Shown: positions 1 to 9,892, counted from the first letter of the stretch. The stretch is DNA of 64,000 nucleotides from Capnocytophaga ochracea DSM 7271 (GCF_000023285.1 NC_013162.1:970501-1034500); one strand, 5' to 3'. Numbers and translations are program-made. The notes: a model not told the origin generated them from the letters alone.

Positions 1-117
1 CCAGCTCTTCCCCTTAACACCTACAAGCTCTCCTTTGCTGTCGCCACCGCCACGCTTACACGCAGCTAGTACTAATAGTACAAGTAGCATTACAAATATT
101 CTTCTTGCCATAAACAT
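1..117 (-). CDS. gldK: GldK-like lipoprotein, N-terminal fragment
   Basis: Only the first 39 codons lie in the window; the gene runs off the left edge. The product starts with a lipoprotein signal (LVLAAC, Cys20 or Cys18 by start chosen) followed by basic and Gly-rich residues and then GELVGVKGKSW. This last stretch resembles the mature N-terminus of GldK/PorK, the FGE-sulfatase-like outer-membrane lipoprotein that forms part of the type IX secretion and gliding machinery. A second in-frame ATG at 111 is equally possible. A good promoter lies 28 bases upstream. In relatives gldL, gldM and gldN follow, which would be outside the window. The identification rests on a short recalled motif, so it is likely but not certain. 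Confidence 0.65.
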   Translation of the reverse strand, partial: MFMARRIFVMLLVLLVLAACKRGGGDSKGELVGVKGKSW

Positions 118-144
118 TGTTTAAATTCACATTTAATTAGGGCG

Positions 145-175
145 CAAACGTACGCATTTATTTTATACACACAAA
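145..175 (-). promoter_or_regulatory. Bacteroidetes-type promoter for gldK
   Basis: On the minus strand TTTG (172-175) is followed after 19 bases by TACGTTTG (145-152), matching the TTTG / TAnnTTTG promoter of the main Bacteroidetes sigma factor. It sits 28 bases before the gldK-like start. Confidence 0.65.
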
Positions 176-393
176 ATTTATTCAACAATATTTTTCAATA
201 ACCTACAAACTTTAACACTATTTTTACATTTTAACCCCTTTTACCCTTTGAAATGTAAAAAAAAAGTAAAAGAATGAGTTTACTTTTTACCCTATTTAAT
301 ACTTCTTTTGTAAACACTTTTGGCTACTAAATAGTATAAAAAGCTGTGTAATATTGTTACGAAGCTATTTTCCTTTTTCCTCTCCCCTACTCT

Positions 394-2520
394 TTATTGG
401 AGTGTTTTAATCCCCATATTCCAAAGAGTGAATGCTTGCAAATCGGCGTTTTGTTCTATAGTTTTGCTCACTGGTGTTCCTGCTCCGTGCCCTGCATTAG
501 TCTCTATTCGTATAAGAATAGGGTTGTTGCCCGTTTGTTTTGCTTGCAATTCCGCAGCAAACTTAAAACTGTGAGCAGGTACTACTCTATCGTCGTGGTC
601 TCCTGTTGTTATAAGGGTAGCGGGATAAGCTACTCCTTGTTTTACATTGTGTAAGGGTGAATAGGCTTTTAAGTATTCAAACATTTCTTTGCTATCATCA
701 GATGTGCCATAATCATAAGCCCAGCCTGCTCCTGCAGTAAAAGTGTGATAACGCAACATATCGAGTACACCTACTGCGGGTAAAGCTACCTTAAACAGGT
801 CGGGGCGTTGTAACATTGTAGCTCCTACCAAGAGTCCTCCGTTAGAGCCTCCTCTGATAGCAAGGTATTGGGGAGAGGTGTATTTCTCTTTTATAAGATA
901 TTCAGCAGCTGCTATAAAATCGTCGAATACGTTTTGCTTTTGCATCTTAGTGCCTGCATCGTGCCATTGTTTACCGTATTCCCCTCCTCCACGTAAGTTA
1001 GGAACAGCATATACCCCCCCGAGTTCCAACCACACCGCATTGGCAACACTGAATGTAGGCATCAAACTGATATTGAACCCTCCATATCCATATAATAAGG
1101 TAGGATTTTTACCGTTGAGTTTGATTCCTTTTTTATAGGTAATCATCATTGGTATTTTTGTGCCGTCTTTAGAGGTATAAAACACTTGCTTAGATTCGTA
1201 GTGAGTGGCATCAAAAGCAATAGCGGGTTTCCAATAGAGTTCAGTAGCTCCTGTTGCCAAATCCATTTTGTATATTTGGGTAGGATATGCGTAATTGGTG
1301 AAACTAAAATAGGTGTGTGTTTCATCTTTTTTAGCATAAAAACCTCCCGCACTACCTATACTGGGGAGCTTCACTTCGCGAATGAGCTTCCCTTCGTAGT
1401 CGTATTGTTTTACCTGAGAAAGAGCATCTACCATATATTTAGCAAATAAGTATTTGCCTGCGGTAGTAATACTGAGCACATTCTTGGTTTCAGGGATAAC
1501 ATCTTGCCAATGCTCTGGCTGTGGATTTTTAAAGTCTACTTTCACTAAGCGACCGTTAGGCGCATTGATATTGGTTTCTAAAAAGAGCGTTGTGCCTTGG
1601 TTATTTACAAATCCTGTATCTCCATCGAAGTTGTTGGTAATAGTTACCAAAGAAGATTTAGGATTTGATAAATCTTTTACAAATAGTTTATTACCTGAGG
1701 TCGCATTGGCAACCGAAATGAACAGATATTTCCCGTCATTGGATACTGTGCCCGACACATAACGATATTTCTCAGCTGGTGTACCACCAAAAATGAGCTT
1801 ATCACTCTTTTGAGATGTGCCGAGTTTGTGATAATAAAGTTTGTGCTGGTCGGTTTTTGCTGATAGCTCACTGCCTTTGGGTTTGTCGTAGCTGGAATAG
1901 AAGAAGCCTTCATTGCCCTTCCACGCTATACTACTAAATTTTATATCTACTAAGGTATCACCTATTGCCTTTTTAGTTTTCGCATCGAGCACTATCCCTT
2001 TTCTCCAGTCGCTACCGCCTTCTGAAATGAGATAAGCTACTAACGAACCATCTTCGGAGAAAGCGACGTCTCCTAATGAAGTTGTTCCATCCTTAGAAAA
2101 AGTATTCGGATTTAAGAAAATTTCTTCTTTGCCTTCTTTATCTTTGCGATAGAGCACCGATTGGTTTTGTAAGCCATCGTTCTTGTAATAATAGGTATAA
2201 TCGCCTTCGGTAAAAGGAGCGCTCAGTTTCTCATAATTCCAAAGTTTTTCGAGTTTCTCTTTTATTGCTTGTCGATAAGGTATTTTAGAGAGATAACCAA
2301 ACGTAAAATCGTTTTGCACTTTTACCCACTGAGCGGTTTCAGCAGAACGGTCGTCTTCAAGCCAACGGTAAGGGTCAGCCACCTGAGTGCCGAAGTAAGT
2401 ATCAACGGTATTATCCATACGTGTTTGAGGATAGTTCATCTTTTCGTCGTTAGTGTTGTTAGGGTTTTGGTTGCAGGCTACTAAAAGAAGTAGCGTTGCG
2501 GAGAATAAGGAATGTTTCAT
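394..2520 (-). CDS. Prolyl oligopeptidase family lipoprotein (S9A)
   Basis: This 708-residue protein is a serine peptidase of the prolyl oligopeptidase type, which cleaves short proline-containing peptides. The N-terminus is a lipoprotein signal (LLLLVAC, Cys16), so it should be anchored in the envelope rather than cytoplasmic. Residues about 35-430 fit the seven-bladed propeller that filters substrate, and the C-terminal part is an alpha/beta hydrolase. The triad is visible: Ser559 in GGSNGG, an Asp in DHDDRVVP (641-644) and His678 in NAGHGAG. The length is normal for the family. It is a single gene read toward the window edge, with a terminator-free 276-base gap before gldK. Confidence 0.92.
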   Translation of the reverse strand: MKHSLFSATLLLLVACNQNPNNTNDEKMNYPQTRMDNTVDTYFGTQVADPYRWLEDDRSAETAQWVKVQNDFTFGYLSKIPYRQAIKEKLEKLWNYEKLSAPFTEGDYTYYYKNDGLQNQSVLYRKDKEGKEEIFLNPNTFSKDGTTSLGDVAFSEDGSLVAYLISEGGSDWRKGIVLDAKTKKAIGDTLVDIKFSSIAWKGNEGFFYSSYDKPKGSELSAKTDQHKLYYHKLGTSQKSDKLIFGGTPAEKYRYVSGTVSNDGKYLFISVANATSGNKLFVKDLSNPKSSLVTITNNFDGDTGFVNNQGTTLFLETNINAPNGRLVKVDFKNPQPEHWQDVIPETKNVLSITTAGKYLFAKYMVDALSQVKQYDYEGKLIREVKLPSIGSAGGFYAKKDETHTYFSFTNYAYPTQIYKMDLATGATELYWKPAIAFDATHYESKQVFYTSKDGTKIPMMITYKKGIKLNGKNPTLLYGYGGFNISLMPTFSVANAVWLELGGVYAVPNLRGGGEYGKQWHDAGTKMQKQNVFDDFIAAAEYLIKEKYTSPQYLAIRGGSNGGLLVGATMLQRPDLFKVALPAVGVLDMLRYHTFTAGAGWAYDYGTSDDSKEMFEYLKAYSPLHNVKQGVAYPATLITTGDHDDRVVPAHSFKFAAELQAKQTGNNPILIRIETNAGHGAGTPVSKTIEQNADLQAFTLWNMGIKTLQ

Positions 2521-2573
2521 ATTATAAATTATTAGTAATGTCTTTTAAAAATATAGGTTCGCTTTTATCTATA

Positions 2574-2614
2574 AAAAAGGGTGCCTAAAAATATTGCTAT
2601 TTTTAAAACACCCC
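2574..2614 (-). terminator. Terminator after outer-membrane protein gene
   Basis: Read on the minus strand, GGGGTG and a T-rich arm fold back on an A-rich arm and CACCC, followed by six T. A closely similar hairpin ends the paralogous gene at 4388, so the terminator was duplicated with the gene. Confidence 0.7.
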
Positions 2615-2645
2615 ATATTCTTAATTCAGTTATAAATTTCTCAGC

Positions 2646-3224
2646 TTAGAAGAACAAAGCTACTCCAATACCAACACCGAAAGTACCTTGTTGAGCTTTA
2701 AATTTGTTTGCTTGCTTATTCTTTAAAGAAAAATGGTCATAACCTACATAACCTGTAAGAGCAGCTCCATTATTTACAAAGTAAGCAATACCTGCTTTAC
2801 CTCCTACTACTAAACCATTCCATTTATTAGCGTCACTTGTTGAGCCTTTTTCAGATTTGTGAGCATATCCTACTTTAGCTCCTACAAAAGGTGCCAATTT
2901 TCCTCCGATAGGAAAATAATAGTGTGCAGTAGGAGCAACAGTAAAGGTGTTCTCTGCTCCATCTTCACCTTTTGTTTTTTTACTTTCATAGCCTAATCCC
3001 AAACCTACTGCCAAATTATCAATCACAAAGTAGTTTAAGTTTGGAGTAATTTTAAATGTAGAAACTGTTGTTTCTCCTGTTTTAGTTCCATCATTTCTAA
3101 CAGTTGTTTTTTGAGATTCAAATGAAAGAGCCAAGTCAGAGCCTACCATCCAGTTTCCTTTTTCAGTTTGTGCGTATGTAGCGCTTGCAAAAGCAACTGC
3201 TACGATTAATAAAAATTTTTTCAT
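2646..3224 (-). CDS. Outer-membrane beta-barrel protein, paralog 1
   Basis: This 192-residue protein has a signal peptide ending ATYA|Q near residue 18, then alternating polar and hydrophobic strands and a terminal ALFF, the aromatic end expected of an outer-membrane barrel. It matches the small porin-like OMP_b-brl pattern common in Bacteroidetes. It is a close paralog of the gene at 4388-4978: the opening (KGxWMVGxDLxLSF), the middle (APFVGAK, GLVVGGKAG) and the end (GVGIGVALFF) are nearly the same. The two genes lie in the same direction, separated by a block of tandem repeats. The transported substrate or role is not visible. It has its own promoter and terminator. Confidence 0.85.
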   Translation of the reverse strand: MKKFLLIVAVAFASATYAQTEKGNWMVGSDLALSFESQKTTVRNDGTKTGETTVSTFKITPNLNYFVIDNLAVGLGLGYESKKTKGEDGAENTFTVAPTAHYYFPIGGKLAPFVGAKVGYAHKSEKGSTSDANKWNGLVVGGKAGIAYFVNNGAALTGYVGYDHFSLKNKQANKFKAQQGTFGVGIGVALFF

Positions 3225-3256
3225 ACAATTCTATATTTTTATTGTTATTAATAAGG

Positions 3257-3287
3257 CAAAGGTACTACTTATTTTCGAATGTGCAAA
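3257..3287 (-). promoter_or_regulatory. Promoter of outer-membrane paralog 1
   Basis: Minus-strand TTTG (3284-3287), 19 bases, TACCTTTG (3257-3264). It lies 33 bases before the start codon. Confidence 0.7.
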
Positions 3288-3538
3288 TTTTTTTAAAGAA
3301 ATTTTTCGCTTTGTTTTATCTTTTAGAATGTTTATACCATAACGTCTGTTCAATATGTAATTCTAATTATTAATCTCGTTTGCGGTATATACTTTGCCAA
3401 AGTTAATCGTCCGCCGTGCTACGGCTACCCGTGTGTCCACCCCTGTCCAAGAAGTCTAACCTGCAAAACGAGTGACATTAGTAGATAGTAGCACTATAAA
3501 CTCTATTAATATTCAATTATAATTTAATTAACCTTTAT

Positions 3539-3593
3539 TGTAGACCCACTGTAGACCCACTGTAGAGCCACTGTAGACCCACTGTAGAGCCAC
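3539..3593. repeat. 11-bp tandem repeat, five copies
   Basis: The unit TGTAGACCCAC or TGTAGAGCCAC occurs five times head to tail in a gene-free stretch. The two variants alternate by a single C/G change. No coding frame is evident through it. Confidence 0.9.
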
Positions 3594-3618
3594 TGCGGTT
3601 CCGTCTAAAGTTTATTTA

Positions 3619-4310
3619 ACACCCGTTCAAAATCTATAACACTGATTTACAATTACGTTTGTATCATAATCTGTGTAAATCCAGTAACGAAGTTGCCCAT
3701 CCGTGTCCATCACATTTGTCAATTGTCAATTATCAATTGAACTATCCGTGAAATCCGTGAAATCTGTGCGAGACATTTAAAACAGCAAAGCTGTTTATTT
3801 ATTTGTTTGATTTTCTAAAGATTTGTAAGATTTCTGTAGCGTAAGCTACACCTTTATTACATCCAAACCACCTTAATTAACACCTATTCAAAATCTACAA
3901 CACCGATTTACAATTACGTTTGTATCATAATCTGTGTAAATCCAGTAACGAAGTTGCCCATCCGTGTCCATCACATTTGTCAATTGTCAATTATCAATTG
4001 AACTATCCGTGAAATCCGTGAAATCTGTGCGAGACATTTAAAACAGCAAAGCTGTTTATTTATTTGTTTGATTTTCTAAAGATTTGTAAGATTTCTGTAG
4101 CGTAAGCTACACCTTTATTACATCCAAACCACCTTAATTAACACCTATTCAAAATCTACAACACCGATTTACAATTACGTTTGTATTACAATCCTTGTAA
4201 ATCCAGCAACGAAGTTCCCCATCCGTGCCCATCACATTTGTCAATTATCAATTATCAATTGTCAATTGAAAGACTTTCTGTAGCGTAAGCTACATTTTTA
4301 TTATATCAAC
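3619..4310. repeat. 261-bp tandem repeat, two full copies and one partial
   Basis: Copies start at 3619, 3880 and 4141, a period of exactly 261 bases. The first two are nearly identical over the whole length; the third keeps the first ~120 bases and the final TGTAGCGTAAGCTAC piece. Each unit carries CAATTGTCAATTATCAATTG-like and CAGCAAAGCTG palindromes. The stretch 3225-4387 between the two barrel genes holds this repeat, the 11-bp repeat and one ACTTTGCCAAAGT motif (3391-3403), and no gene that I can support. Confidence 0.9.
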
Positions 4311-4311
4311 T

Positions 4312-4357
4312 AAAAAAGGGGTGTCTTAAAAAATATCACTACTTTTTAAAACACCCC
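4312..4357 (-). terminator. Terminator after outer-membrane paralog 2
   Basis: Minus-strand hairpin GGGGTGT plus TTAAAAA arm pairing with TTTTTAA and ACACCCC, then six T. It is the twin of the hairpin at 2574-2614. Confidence 0.75.
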
Positions 4358-4387
4358 ATACTTATATAATTATGAAGGATTTCCTGC

Positions 4388-4978
4388 TTAGAAGAACAAA
4401 GCTACTCCTATACCTACACCCAAAACACCCTCTTTTGCTTTGCGTTTACTGTTATCTGTATTTTTTAAAGAAAAATGGTCATACTCTGCATAGGCTGTAA
4501 GAGCAGCACCTCGATTTACAAAGTAAGCCAAGCCTGCTTTACCTCCTACTACTAAACCATTCCACTCACCATTAGTGCCCGGTTGGTTTTCTCTGCTTGC
4601 AAAACCTATTTTTGCTCCCACAAAAGGTGCTAAACTTCCACCTGTAGGAAAATAGTAATGCACATTAGGGGCAATTGTAAGGGTATTCGATTTGTATTCC
4701 CAATTATCTCCCCTTTTATCTTTTGAATGTTCATAACTCACTCCTAAACCTACTGCTAAATTATGAACCACAAAGTAATTAAAGTTAGGTGTGATTTTAA
4801 AAGTAGTTACTGTTTGATCTAATTCTGTAACTTGGTCATTTTTCACTACTAAGTTTTTAGATTGAAATGAAAGACCCAAATCGGCACCTACCATCCAGCT
4901 TCCTTTTCCAGTTTGTGCGTAGGTAACAGTTGCAAAAACAACGGCTACTACTAATAAAATTCTTTTCATACTATTCAT
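4388..4978 (-). CDS. Outer-membrane beta-barrel protein, paralog 2
   Basis: This 196-residue protein is a sister of the gene at 2646-3224, with the same signal-peptide style (VVFATVTYA|Q), the same KGSWMVGADLGLSF opening and the same GVGIGVALFF end. It is expected to form a small barrel in the outer membrane; no substrate can be read from the sequence. The start at 4978 (MNSMKRIL) is the longest form, but the ATG three codons later (4969) gives the more usual signal peptide. The two genes and their terminators probably arose by tandem duplication, with later expansion of repeats between them. Confidence 0.85.
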   Translation of the reverse strand: MNSMKRILLVVAVVFATVTYAQTGKGSWMVGADLGLSFQSKNLVVKNDQVTELDQTVTTFKITPNFNYFVVHNLAVGLGVSYEHSKDKRGDNWEYKSNTLTIAPNVHYYFPTGGSLAPFVGAKIGFASRENQPGTNGEWNGLVVGGKAGLAYFVNRGAALTAYAEYDHFSLKNTDNSKRKAKEGVLGVGIGVALFF

Positions 4979-4997
4979 TTTTTGTTTTTAATTAAGG

Positions 4998-5027
4998 CAA
5001 AGATACAAAATAATTACGAATTACAAA
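4998..5027 (-). promoter_or_regulatory. Promoter of outer-membrane paralog 2
   Basis: Minus-strand TTTG (5024-5027), 18 bases, TATCTTTG (4998-5005), 19 bases before the start codon. Confidence 0.6.
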
Positions 5028-5063
5028 ATACGAATTACAAAAAAATGCTTTTTCACTTTTCAC

Positions 5064-5244
5064 TTAATGGCAAAAAGCTACCATATCTAATTCGTTTTCA
5101 AGACAAAAATCGATGTTCTCTTTTAGTCCCATAATATGTTCATAACTATAGCCTTTGTCTCTTCTTCCTCAGTTTCGCTTTTAGAGCCAAAACAGCTTTT
5201 ATCTCTGGAGTTTTTACTCCGTAAGCAAACATATAGTATCCCAT
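5064..5244 (-). pseudogene. Decayed small gene with frameshifts
   Basis: A start at 5244 opens MGYYMFAYGVKTPEIKAV and then leaves frame at a run of four T. Adding one T would continue as FGSKSETEEETKAIV. A third frame carries GLKENIDFCLENELDMVAFCH and a stop at 5064-5066. The three pieces read like parts of one small acidic protein broken by two frame changes. I do not recognise the family with certainty. It may be a dead gene, a sequencing error or a phase-variable tract. The rest of 4979-5367 is A/T-rich spacer. Confidence 0.4.
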
Positions 5245-5367
5245 AGGTGAGTGGTTTTTAAAGAAAGGACAAAGATAGTGTTTTTATAAAGAGAAGGACA
5301 AAAGTATAGTTAGTAAATTCAAGAATAAGTTGTATTTTTGCCAAATAAGTAAATAGATATCAAAAAT

Positions 5368-5919
5368 ATGCAACACTGGATATTGACCTCTGCACAAGAG
5401 TTTTACGCAAATGCTAAAGATATATTGGACAAGTGCCGAGCCTCTTTCTATATAGAGGTAGGAGATGGTAAGGGAGGATATAGGCAAATTCTTATCACCC
5501 GAGAGAATGAAAGTGCTATCCCCTCAATAATGCTTGAAGATATAGAGGGTTTTACCTACCGTCAGTTTATCATTGTCTCTAGCCCTGATGTTACCATAGA
5601 TACTGAAAAATGTATTTATGATCAAGATATACTGCCTTATGTTATAGAAGGTACGGGAGGAAGAGAAACGGAAGACATTATAGAGTGTATTTACTTGCGG
5701 ATGATTCTCATTACCAAACTAATGGACGCTTCTGCTAAGTCTCTTTATAAGAAGTTGTATAAAAATTTAGAAGCTAACCCTAACTTTCGTAAGGGATTTC
5801 ATCAAGGTTCTTCTATGCACAAAAACGCATTGTATGATCTAAGAACTATCCATAAGACCAAGCGATTTGAGCTTAACAATCCTTTATCTATTCTAACAAT
5901 AGAGGAAAGAGAGAAGTAA
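5368..5919 (+). CDS. Hypothetical protein, 183 residues
   Basis: I do not recognise this family. The protein has no signal peptide and no clear membrane segment. It opens with a helical part (WILTSAQEFYANAKDILDKC), passes through beta-rich segments (FYIEVGDGKGGYRQILITREN, broken here by strand turns) and ends in a basic helical tail (LYKKLYKNLEANPNFRKGF). It stands alone between two minus-strand genes and is closed by a strong terminator at 5945. A TATTTTTG element at 5333-5340 could be its promoter, but no good upstream box is seen. Confidence 0.6.
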   Translation: MQHWILTSAQEFYANAKDILDKCRASFYIEVGDGKGGYRQILITRENESAIPSIMLEDIEGFTYRQFIIVSSPDVTIDTEKCIYDQDILPYVIEGTGGRETEDIIECIYLRMILITKLMDASAKSLYKKLYKNLEANPNFRKGFHQGSSMHKNALYDLRTIHKTKRFELNNPLSILTIEEREK

Positions 5920-5944
5920 AGATATTTTTAAGTTAAAAAACAAC

Positions 5945-5985
5945 AAAGGCTGTCGCAAATTTTAGTTTGTGACAGCCTTTTATTT
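5945..5985 (+). terminator. Rho-independent terminator
   Basis: AAAGGCTGTC and CAAA pair with TTTG and GACAGCCTTT, followed by TATTTA. It closes the hypothetical gene at 5368. Confidence 0.8.
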
Positions 5986-5989
5986 ACTA

Positions 5990-6245
5990 TTTTAACGTCT
6001 GTTCGATATGTACAATATTGTTTTACATTTGTTTTTTCATTACTGTTCCGTGAAATTCCTCAGCTAAAGCTGAGCAATCCGTGGAACAATGATGTTTTAC
6101 AAAAGAATCATCTGTGCTAAATCTGTGAAATCCGTGAAATCTGTGCGAGACATTTAAAACAGCAAAGCTGTTTATTTGTTTAATTTTTTAAAGATTTGTA
6201 AGATTTCTGTAGCGTAAGCTATATTTTTATTACATCAAACTCACG
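5990..6245. repeat. Partial copy of the 261-bp repeat downstream of aspS
   Basis: From about 6122 to 6240 the sequence repeats the central and right part of the 261-bp unit found at 3619-4140 (TGAAATCCGTGAAATCTGTG, the CAGCAAAGCTG palindrome and the TGTAGCGTAAGCTA end). The preceding bases share the TAACGTCTGTTC motif found at 3340. No gene is seen in 5990-6245. Confidence 0.75.
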
Positions 6246-7994
6246 TTAATTTACTAATTGAATGCTTAGTTCTTTCAGTTGTGCCTCATCAATAGGCGAA
6301 GGGGCATCAATCATCACATCGCGACCGCTGTTGTTTTTAGGAAAAGCGATAAAGTCGCGGATAGTTTCTTGTCCGCCGAGCAGTGCTACTAATCGGTCGA
6401 AGCCAAAAGCCAAGCCACCGTGAGGAGGAGCGCCGTATTTGAAGGCGTTCATCAAGAAGCCAAATTGTGCTTGTGCCTGCTCAGGGGTAAAGCCCAATAG
6501 CTGGAACATCTTGGCTTGTAACTCTTGGTTGAAGATACGTATAGAACCCCCACCTACTTCATTACCGTTGAGCACGAGGTCGTAAGCATTGGCGCGTACC
6601 TCACCAGGGTTGCTATCAAGTAACGGAATATCCTCAGGTTTAGGCGAGGTGAAAGGGTGGTGCATCGCAAAGAAGCGTTCTTCTTCTTCGCTCCACTCCA
6701 AAAGAGGAAAATCTACGACCCAAAGTGGTGCATATTCATCGGGGTTGCGCAAGCCGAGACGCTCAGCGAGTTCCATACGGAGGGCGCTGAGTTGCCCACG
6801 TACTTTATTTGCCTTACCTGAAAGGATACAGATAAGGTCGCCTGCTTTGGCACCAGTGCGCTCTGCCCACGCCTTGAGGTCGTCCTCGTTATAGAATTTA
6901 TCTACTGATGATTTGAAGCTACCATCTTCATTGCATTTTACATATACCATTCCGGAAGCGCCTACTTGCGGACGTTTTACCCATTCTACCAAAGCATCAA
7001 TCTCTTTGCGGGTGTAGCTGTTGGCACCAGGTACGGCAATCCCTACTACCAATTCGGCTTCGTTGAACACCTTGAAATCGCGGTGTTGCGCAAGGTCGTT
7101 GAGTTCGCCGAACTTCATACCAAAACGGATATCGGGTTTGTCGTTGCCATAAGTTTTCATCGCCTCGGCGTAGGTCATACGAGGGAAAGCCCCAAAGTCT
7201 AAGCCTTTGAGTTCTTTGAGGAGGTGTTTTGCCAAACCTTCAAAAGTACTGATAACGTCCTCTTGTTCTACAAACGACATTTCGCAGTCTATTTGGGTAA
7301 ACTCCGGCTGACGGTCGGCGCGAAGGTCTTCATCACGGAAGCACTTTACGATTTGGAAGTACTTGTCTAATCCGCCTACCATTAGCAGCTGCTTAAAGGT
7401 TTGCGGTGATTGAGGGAGTGCGTAGAACTCACCTGGGTTCATACGGCTAGGTACCACAAAATCGCGTGCGCCTTCGGGTGTTGATTTGATAAGCACGGGC
7501 GTTTCTACCTCTATAAAGCCTTGTCCAGAGAGGTAGTTGCGCACCATTATCCCCACTTTGTGGCGGAAAATAAGATTATCGCGCACAGGGGTACGACGTA
7601 TATCGAGATAGCGGTACTTCATACGGAGGTCTTCACCGCCATCGGTATTATCTTCAATAGTAAAAGGAGGGAGTTCGGAATGGTTAAGCAAGGTGAGTGC
7701 TGTAACGAGGATTTCCACCTCTCCGGTAGGAATATTTGCGTTGGCTGCCTCGCGCTTGATCACAATACCTTGAATTTGAATCACGTCCTCACGAGAGAGG
7801 GTTTTAGCTTGCTCGAAGACTGTTTTATCAGTGCGTTCTTCATCAAAAATAAGCTGGGTGATGCCATAGCGGTCGCGTAGGTCTACCCAAATCATAAATC
7901 CCTTGTTGCGGATGCGTTGTACCCATCCGCTGAGGGTTACTTGTTGTTTTTCGTGAGAGAGTCGTAGCTCTCCACAAGTATGCGTTCTGTACAT
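6246..7994 (-). CDS. aspS: Aspartyl-tRNA synthetase
   Basis: This 582-residue cytoplasmic enzyme charges tRNA-Asp with aspartate. The order is an N-terminal OB-fold anticodon-binding domain (about 1-105), the class II catalytic core with motif 2 ([16 protein letters not shown], 219-234), the bacterial insertion domain (about 285-420) and motif 3 (GLAFGFDRL, 527-535). The length and the insertion are typical of bacterial AspRS. It is not possible to tell from sequence alone whether it also charges tRNA-Asn. No promoter box is obvious just upstream. Confidence 0.97.
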   Translation of the reverse strand: MYRTHTCGELRLSHEKQQVTLSGWVQRIRNKGFMIWVDLRDRYGITQLIFDEERTDKTVFEQAKTLSREDVIQIQGIVIKREAANANIPTGEVEILVTALTLLNHSELPPFTIEDNTDGGEDLRMKYRYLDIRRTPVRDNLIFRHKVGIMVRNYLSGQGFIEVETPVLIKSTPEGARDFVVPSRMNPGEFYALPQSPQTFKQLLMVGGLDKYFQIVKCFRDEDLRADRQPEFTQIDCEMSFVEQEDVISTFEGLAKHLLKELKGLDFGAFPRMTYAEAMKTYGNDKPDIRFGMKFGELNDLAQHRDFKVFNEAELVVGIAVPGANSYTRKEIDALVEWVKRPQVGASGMVYVKCNEDGSFKSSVDKFYNEDDLKAWAERTGAKAGDLICILSGKANKVRGQLSALRMELAERLGLRNPDEYAPLWVVDFPLLEWSEEEERFFAMHHPFTSPKPEDIPLLDSNPGEVRANAYDLVLNGNEVGGGSIRIFNQELQAKMFQLLGFTPEQAQAQFGFLMNAFKYGAPPHGGLAFGFDRLVALLGGQETIRDFIAFPKNNSGRDVMIDAPSPIDEAQLKELSIQLVN

Positions 7995-8016
7995 TTATTT
8001 TAATTATGAATTAGTG

Positions 8017-8322
8017 CTATTTTTTAAATAATTCGGAGTGGGAACCTACTCTTACCAAGTAAATTTCATTTTGTTCCTCATCATATTGCAACCAAATTAT
8101 CAATAAATCAGGTAGGATATGACACTCTAAATGACCTTTATAATTACCTGTAAGTTTGTGGGGTCTCATATAATCAGGTAGAGCCTCAACTCCTCCTTTT
8201 TTTAACAATGTGATAGTGTCAGTAATCTTCTTTACTTTGGTCTCATCATTAAGGAATTTTTTAAAATCCTTTTTAAAAAGTCCTGTATAGTATATTTCAT
8301 ATTTAAATGTTTCTTCTTCCAT
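8017..8322 (-). CDS. YafQ-family mRNA interferase toxin
   Basis: This 101-residue basic protein belongs to the YafQ branch of the RelE/ParE toxins, ribosome-dependent mRNA endonucleases. The family pattern is clear: HKLTGNYKGHLECHI with two His, PDLLIIW, and a C-terminal GSHSELF. His50, His63, Asp67 and His94 or a nearby residue are the candidate active-site residues. It follows its antitoxin with a two-base gap. A second, related module lies at 32867-33455. Whether it is active cannot be judged here, but no key residue looks missing. Confidence 0.88.
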   Translation of the reverse strand: MEEETFKYEIYYTGLFKKDFKKFLNDETKVKKITDTITLLKKGGVEALPDYMRPHKLTGNYKGHLECHILPDLLIIWLQYDEEQNEIYLVRVGSHSELFKK

Positions 8323-8324
8323 AG

Positions 8325-8558
8325 TTAGTTTTTAAGAGATTCTATTAATTCCTCTACGGTTGCATAGCTCTTTTTGTTTTTTTCTTTAGCCATAGTTTCG
8401 GCTTCTTTCATAGCTTGTAGAGTAAGATCATTAGGGATATAGCTCTCTTCTTGAGGGGGGGTGTATTCAAAATCAATGTTCATTTCTTTGAATAGGGTAG
8501 TTAGTACATTGATTTGATTTTGAGTTTTAGGATAAACTAATAGACACATAATATTCAA
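8325..8558 (-). CDS. Antitoxin partner of YafQ-type toxin
   Basis: This 77-residue acidic protein lies immediately upstream of the toxin, the usual order for type II pairs. It has a short N-terminal beta-like segment (MCLLVYPKTQNQINVLTTLFKEM) and a C-terminal helical end (YATVEELIESLKN) of the type that wraps the toxin. The antitoxin at 32867 shares the layout: a short strand, a PNxxTxxA segment and a final YxxxxELIxxI helix. An alternative start is the Met four codons in. The call depends mainly on position and on the parallel with the second module. Confidence 0.78.
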   Translation of the reverse strand: MNIMCLLVYPKTQNQINVLTTLFKEMNIDFEYTPPQEESYIPNDLTLQAMKEAETMAKEKNKKSYATVEELIESLKN

Positions 8559-8689
8559 TTTTTAAGGTTTTTACTTTTGATACTCTTCTATACGCCTACT
8601 CGCTGACTTCCTCTAAAGGGGGAAATGCGACGCAAAAGCGATAACATTCTGTTAATCAGAGATTATTATTTTTCAACTCTTGATTCATA

Positions 8690-9847
8690 TTAATAATAGC
8701 TGATTTCGTAAATAGTAGAGGCGTCTTGTTTGGTAAACACTATTTCTTTTCTTTCCAAATACTTTCTCTTGCCACTTTCTTCTTTATAAGAAAAGGTATA
8801 AATTCTCTCTTGTTCGTATTTTACATCAATAGGTTTGCCTTTAGAATCTTTGGTGATGTGCTCTTTATGGGTGATACTAAACTTATAAGTGCCATTGGTA
8901 TTAGTGAACTCTTTGTAAGTCATATTTTTGACAGTACCTGCCTTTATTTTAGTAATTAGAGCTTCTAATTTTTCTATGTCTTCATCTGAAATTGCACCAG
9001 AAGAGATACTTACTCCGTTATCATCACCAGAACGATTTTCTACTATACGACTTACATAGCCGTCTTTATCGTAAGCATAAGTAAATTTTATAAGTGAGGC
9101 ATACGATGCGTTTTCCTTTTTGTACGTATAAGATTTAGAGATAGACTCCAATAGATTTTTAGTGGGGACACCTACCGGAAGTGCATTTAGCAAATAAAAA
9201 TAGGTGGTATAGACATCTATTTCACCTCTTTCTTCGTTGTTGAAGATAAAAAAGCGATTCTTATTTTCGTTAGGATAGTAAGAAAATTTCATTTCGTTAG
9301 TTTCTTTTGTTCCTTCCCAAGAAGTAGAGGTATAAGTTTCAGCAGTTAGGTTGCCATCTTTCCAAATAAAGTTACTATTATCAATTTTAGACAACTGACC
9401 TTTTTCGTCATAGCTGAAATAATTATGTCCGCCAGTCTCTTTTAAGTAACCTTTCTCATCTAAAGGAAATTCAAAATTTTGTTTTCCACTATTTGCTATA
9501 ATTTTTCCTTGAGAATAACTAAATTCATAGGTTACTTGTTCACCTCCTTTATCAGAAGTGAATTTTGAAATGCGCCCTTGTGCGTCATATTCATAAGCAA
9601 AGACTCCATTTTCTAAAGTATATATAAACTTAGGTTCACCATTTAGAAAATAGGTTGGGTCGATATTAGGGTTCTTTTTTCTATTTAAATAGGTAATCTT
9701 TACCTCTTTAATTCTCTTTACCTTTGTGGTTTTAGGAGGGGTAGGGTTATCAGGTATTGGATTATCAGGTGTTGGGTTGTCGTCGCTCTTTCCACAAGAA
9801 ACTAAAGTAAGGATGGCAGTTGCTACTAAAAATAAGGCTTTTTTCAT
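8690..9847 (-). CDS. Lipoprotein with YD-like repeats
   Basis: This 385-residue lipoprotein starts at 9847, where MKKALFLVATAILTLVSC gives a proper lipobox; the longer open frame upstream lacks a signal peptide. After the Cys comes a low-complexity linker of DNPTPDNP repeats, then many short beta segments of the form YDxxGRxxK, YDEKGQLSKI and YDKDGYVSRI, resembling YD/RHS repeats. It is probably surface-exposed. No catalytic motif is visible and the partner is unknown. Two shorter secreted relatives are at 17567 and 28356. Confidence 0.75.
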   Translation of the reverse strand: MKKALFLVATAILTLVSCGKSDDNPTPDNPIPDNPTPPKTTKVKRIKEVKITYLNRKKNPNIDPTYFLNGEPKFIYTLENGVFAYEYDAQGRISKFTSDKGGEQVTYEFSYSQGKIIANSGKQNFEFPLDEKGYLKETGGHNYFSYDEKGQLSKIDNSNFIWKDGNLTAETYTSTSWEGTKETNEMKFSYYPNENKNRFFIFNNEERGEIDVYTTYFYLLNALPVGVPTKNLLESISKSYTYKKENASYASLIKFTYAYDKDGYVSRIVENRSGDDNGVSISSGAISDEDIEKLEALITKIKAGTVKNMTYKEFTNTNGTYKFSITHKEHITKDSKGKPIDVKYEQERIYTFSYKEESGKRKYLERKEIVFTKQDASTIYEISYY

Positions 9848-9892
9848 TGTTGATAATTTTAAATAATTCATTACTATATCATAGGGAATCCA

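Noticed and set aside
3539-4310. Possible CRISPR array
   Set aside because: Units are directly abutting tandem repeats of 11 or 261 bases without unique spacers of constant length, and no cas gene is near.
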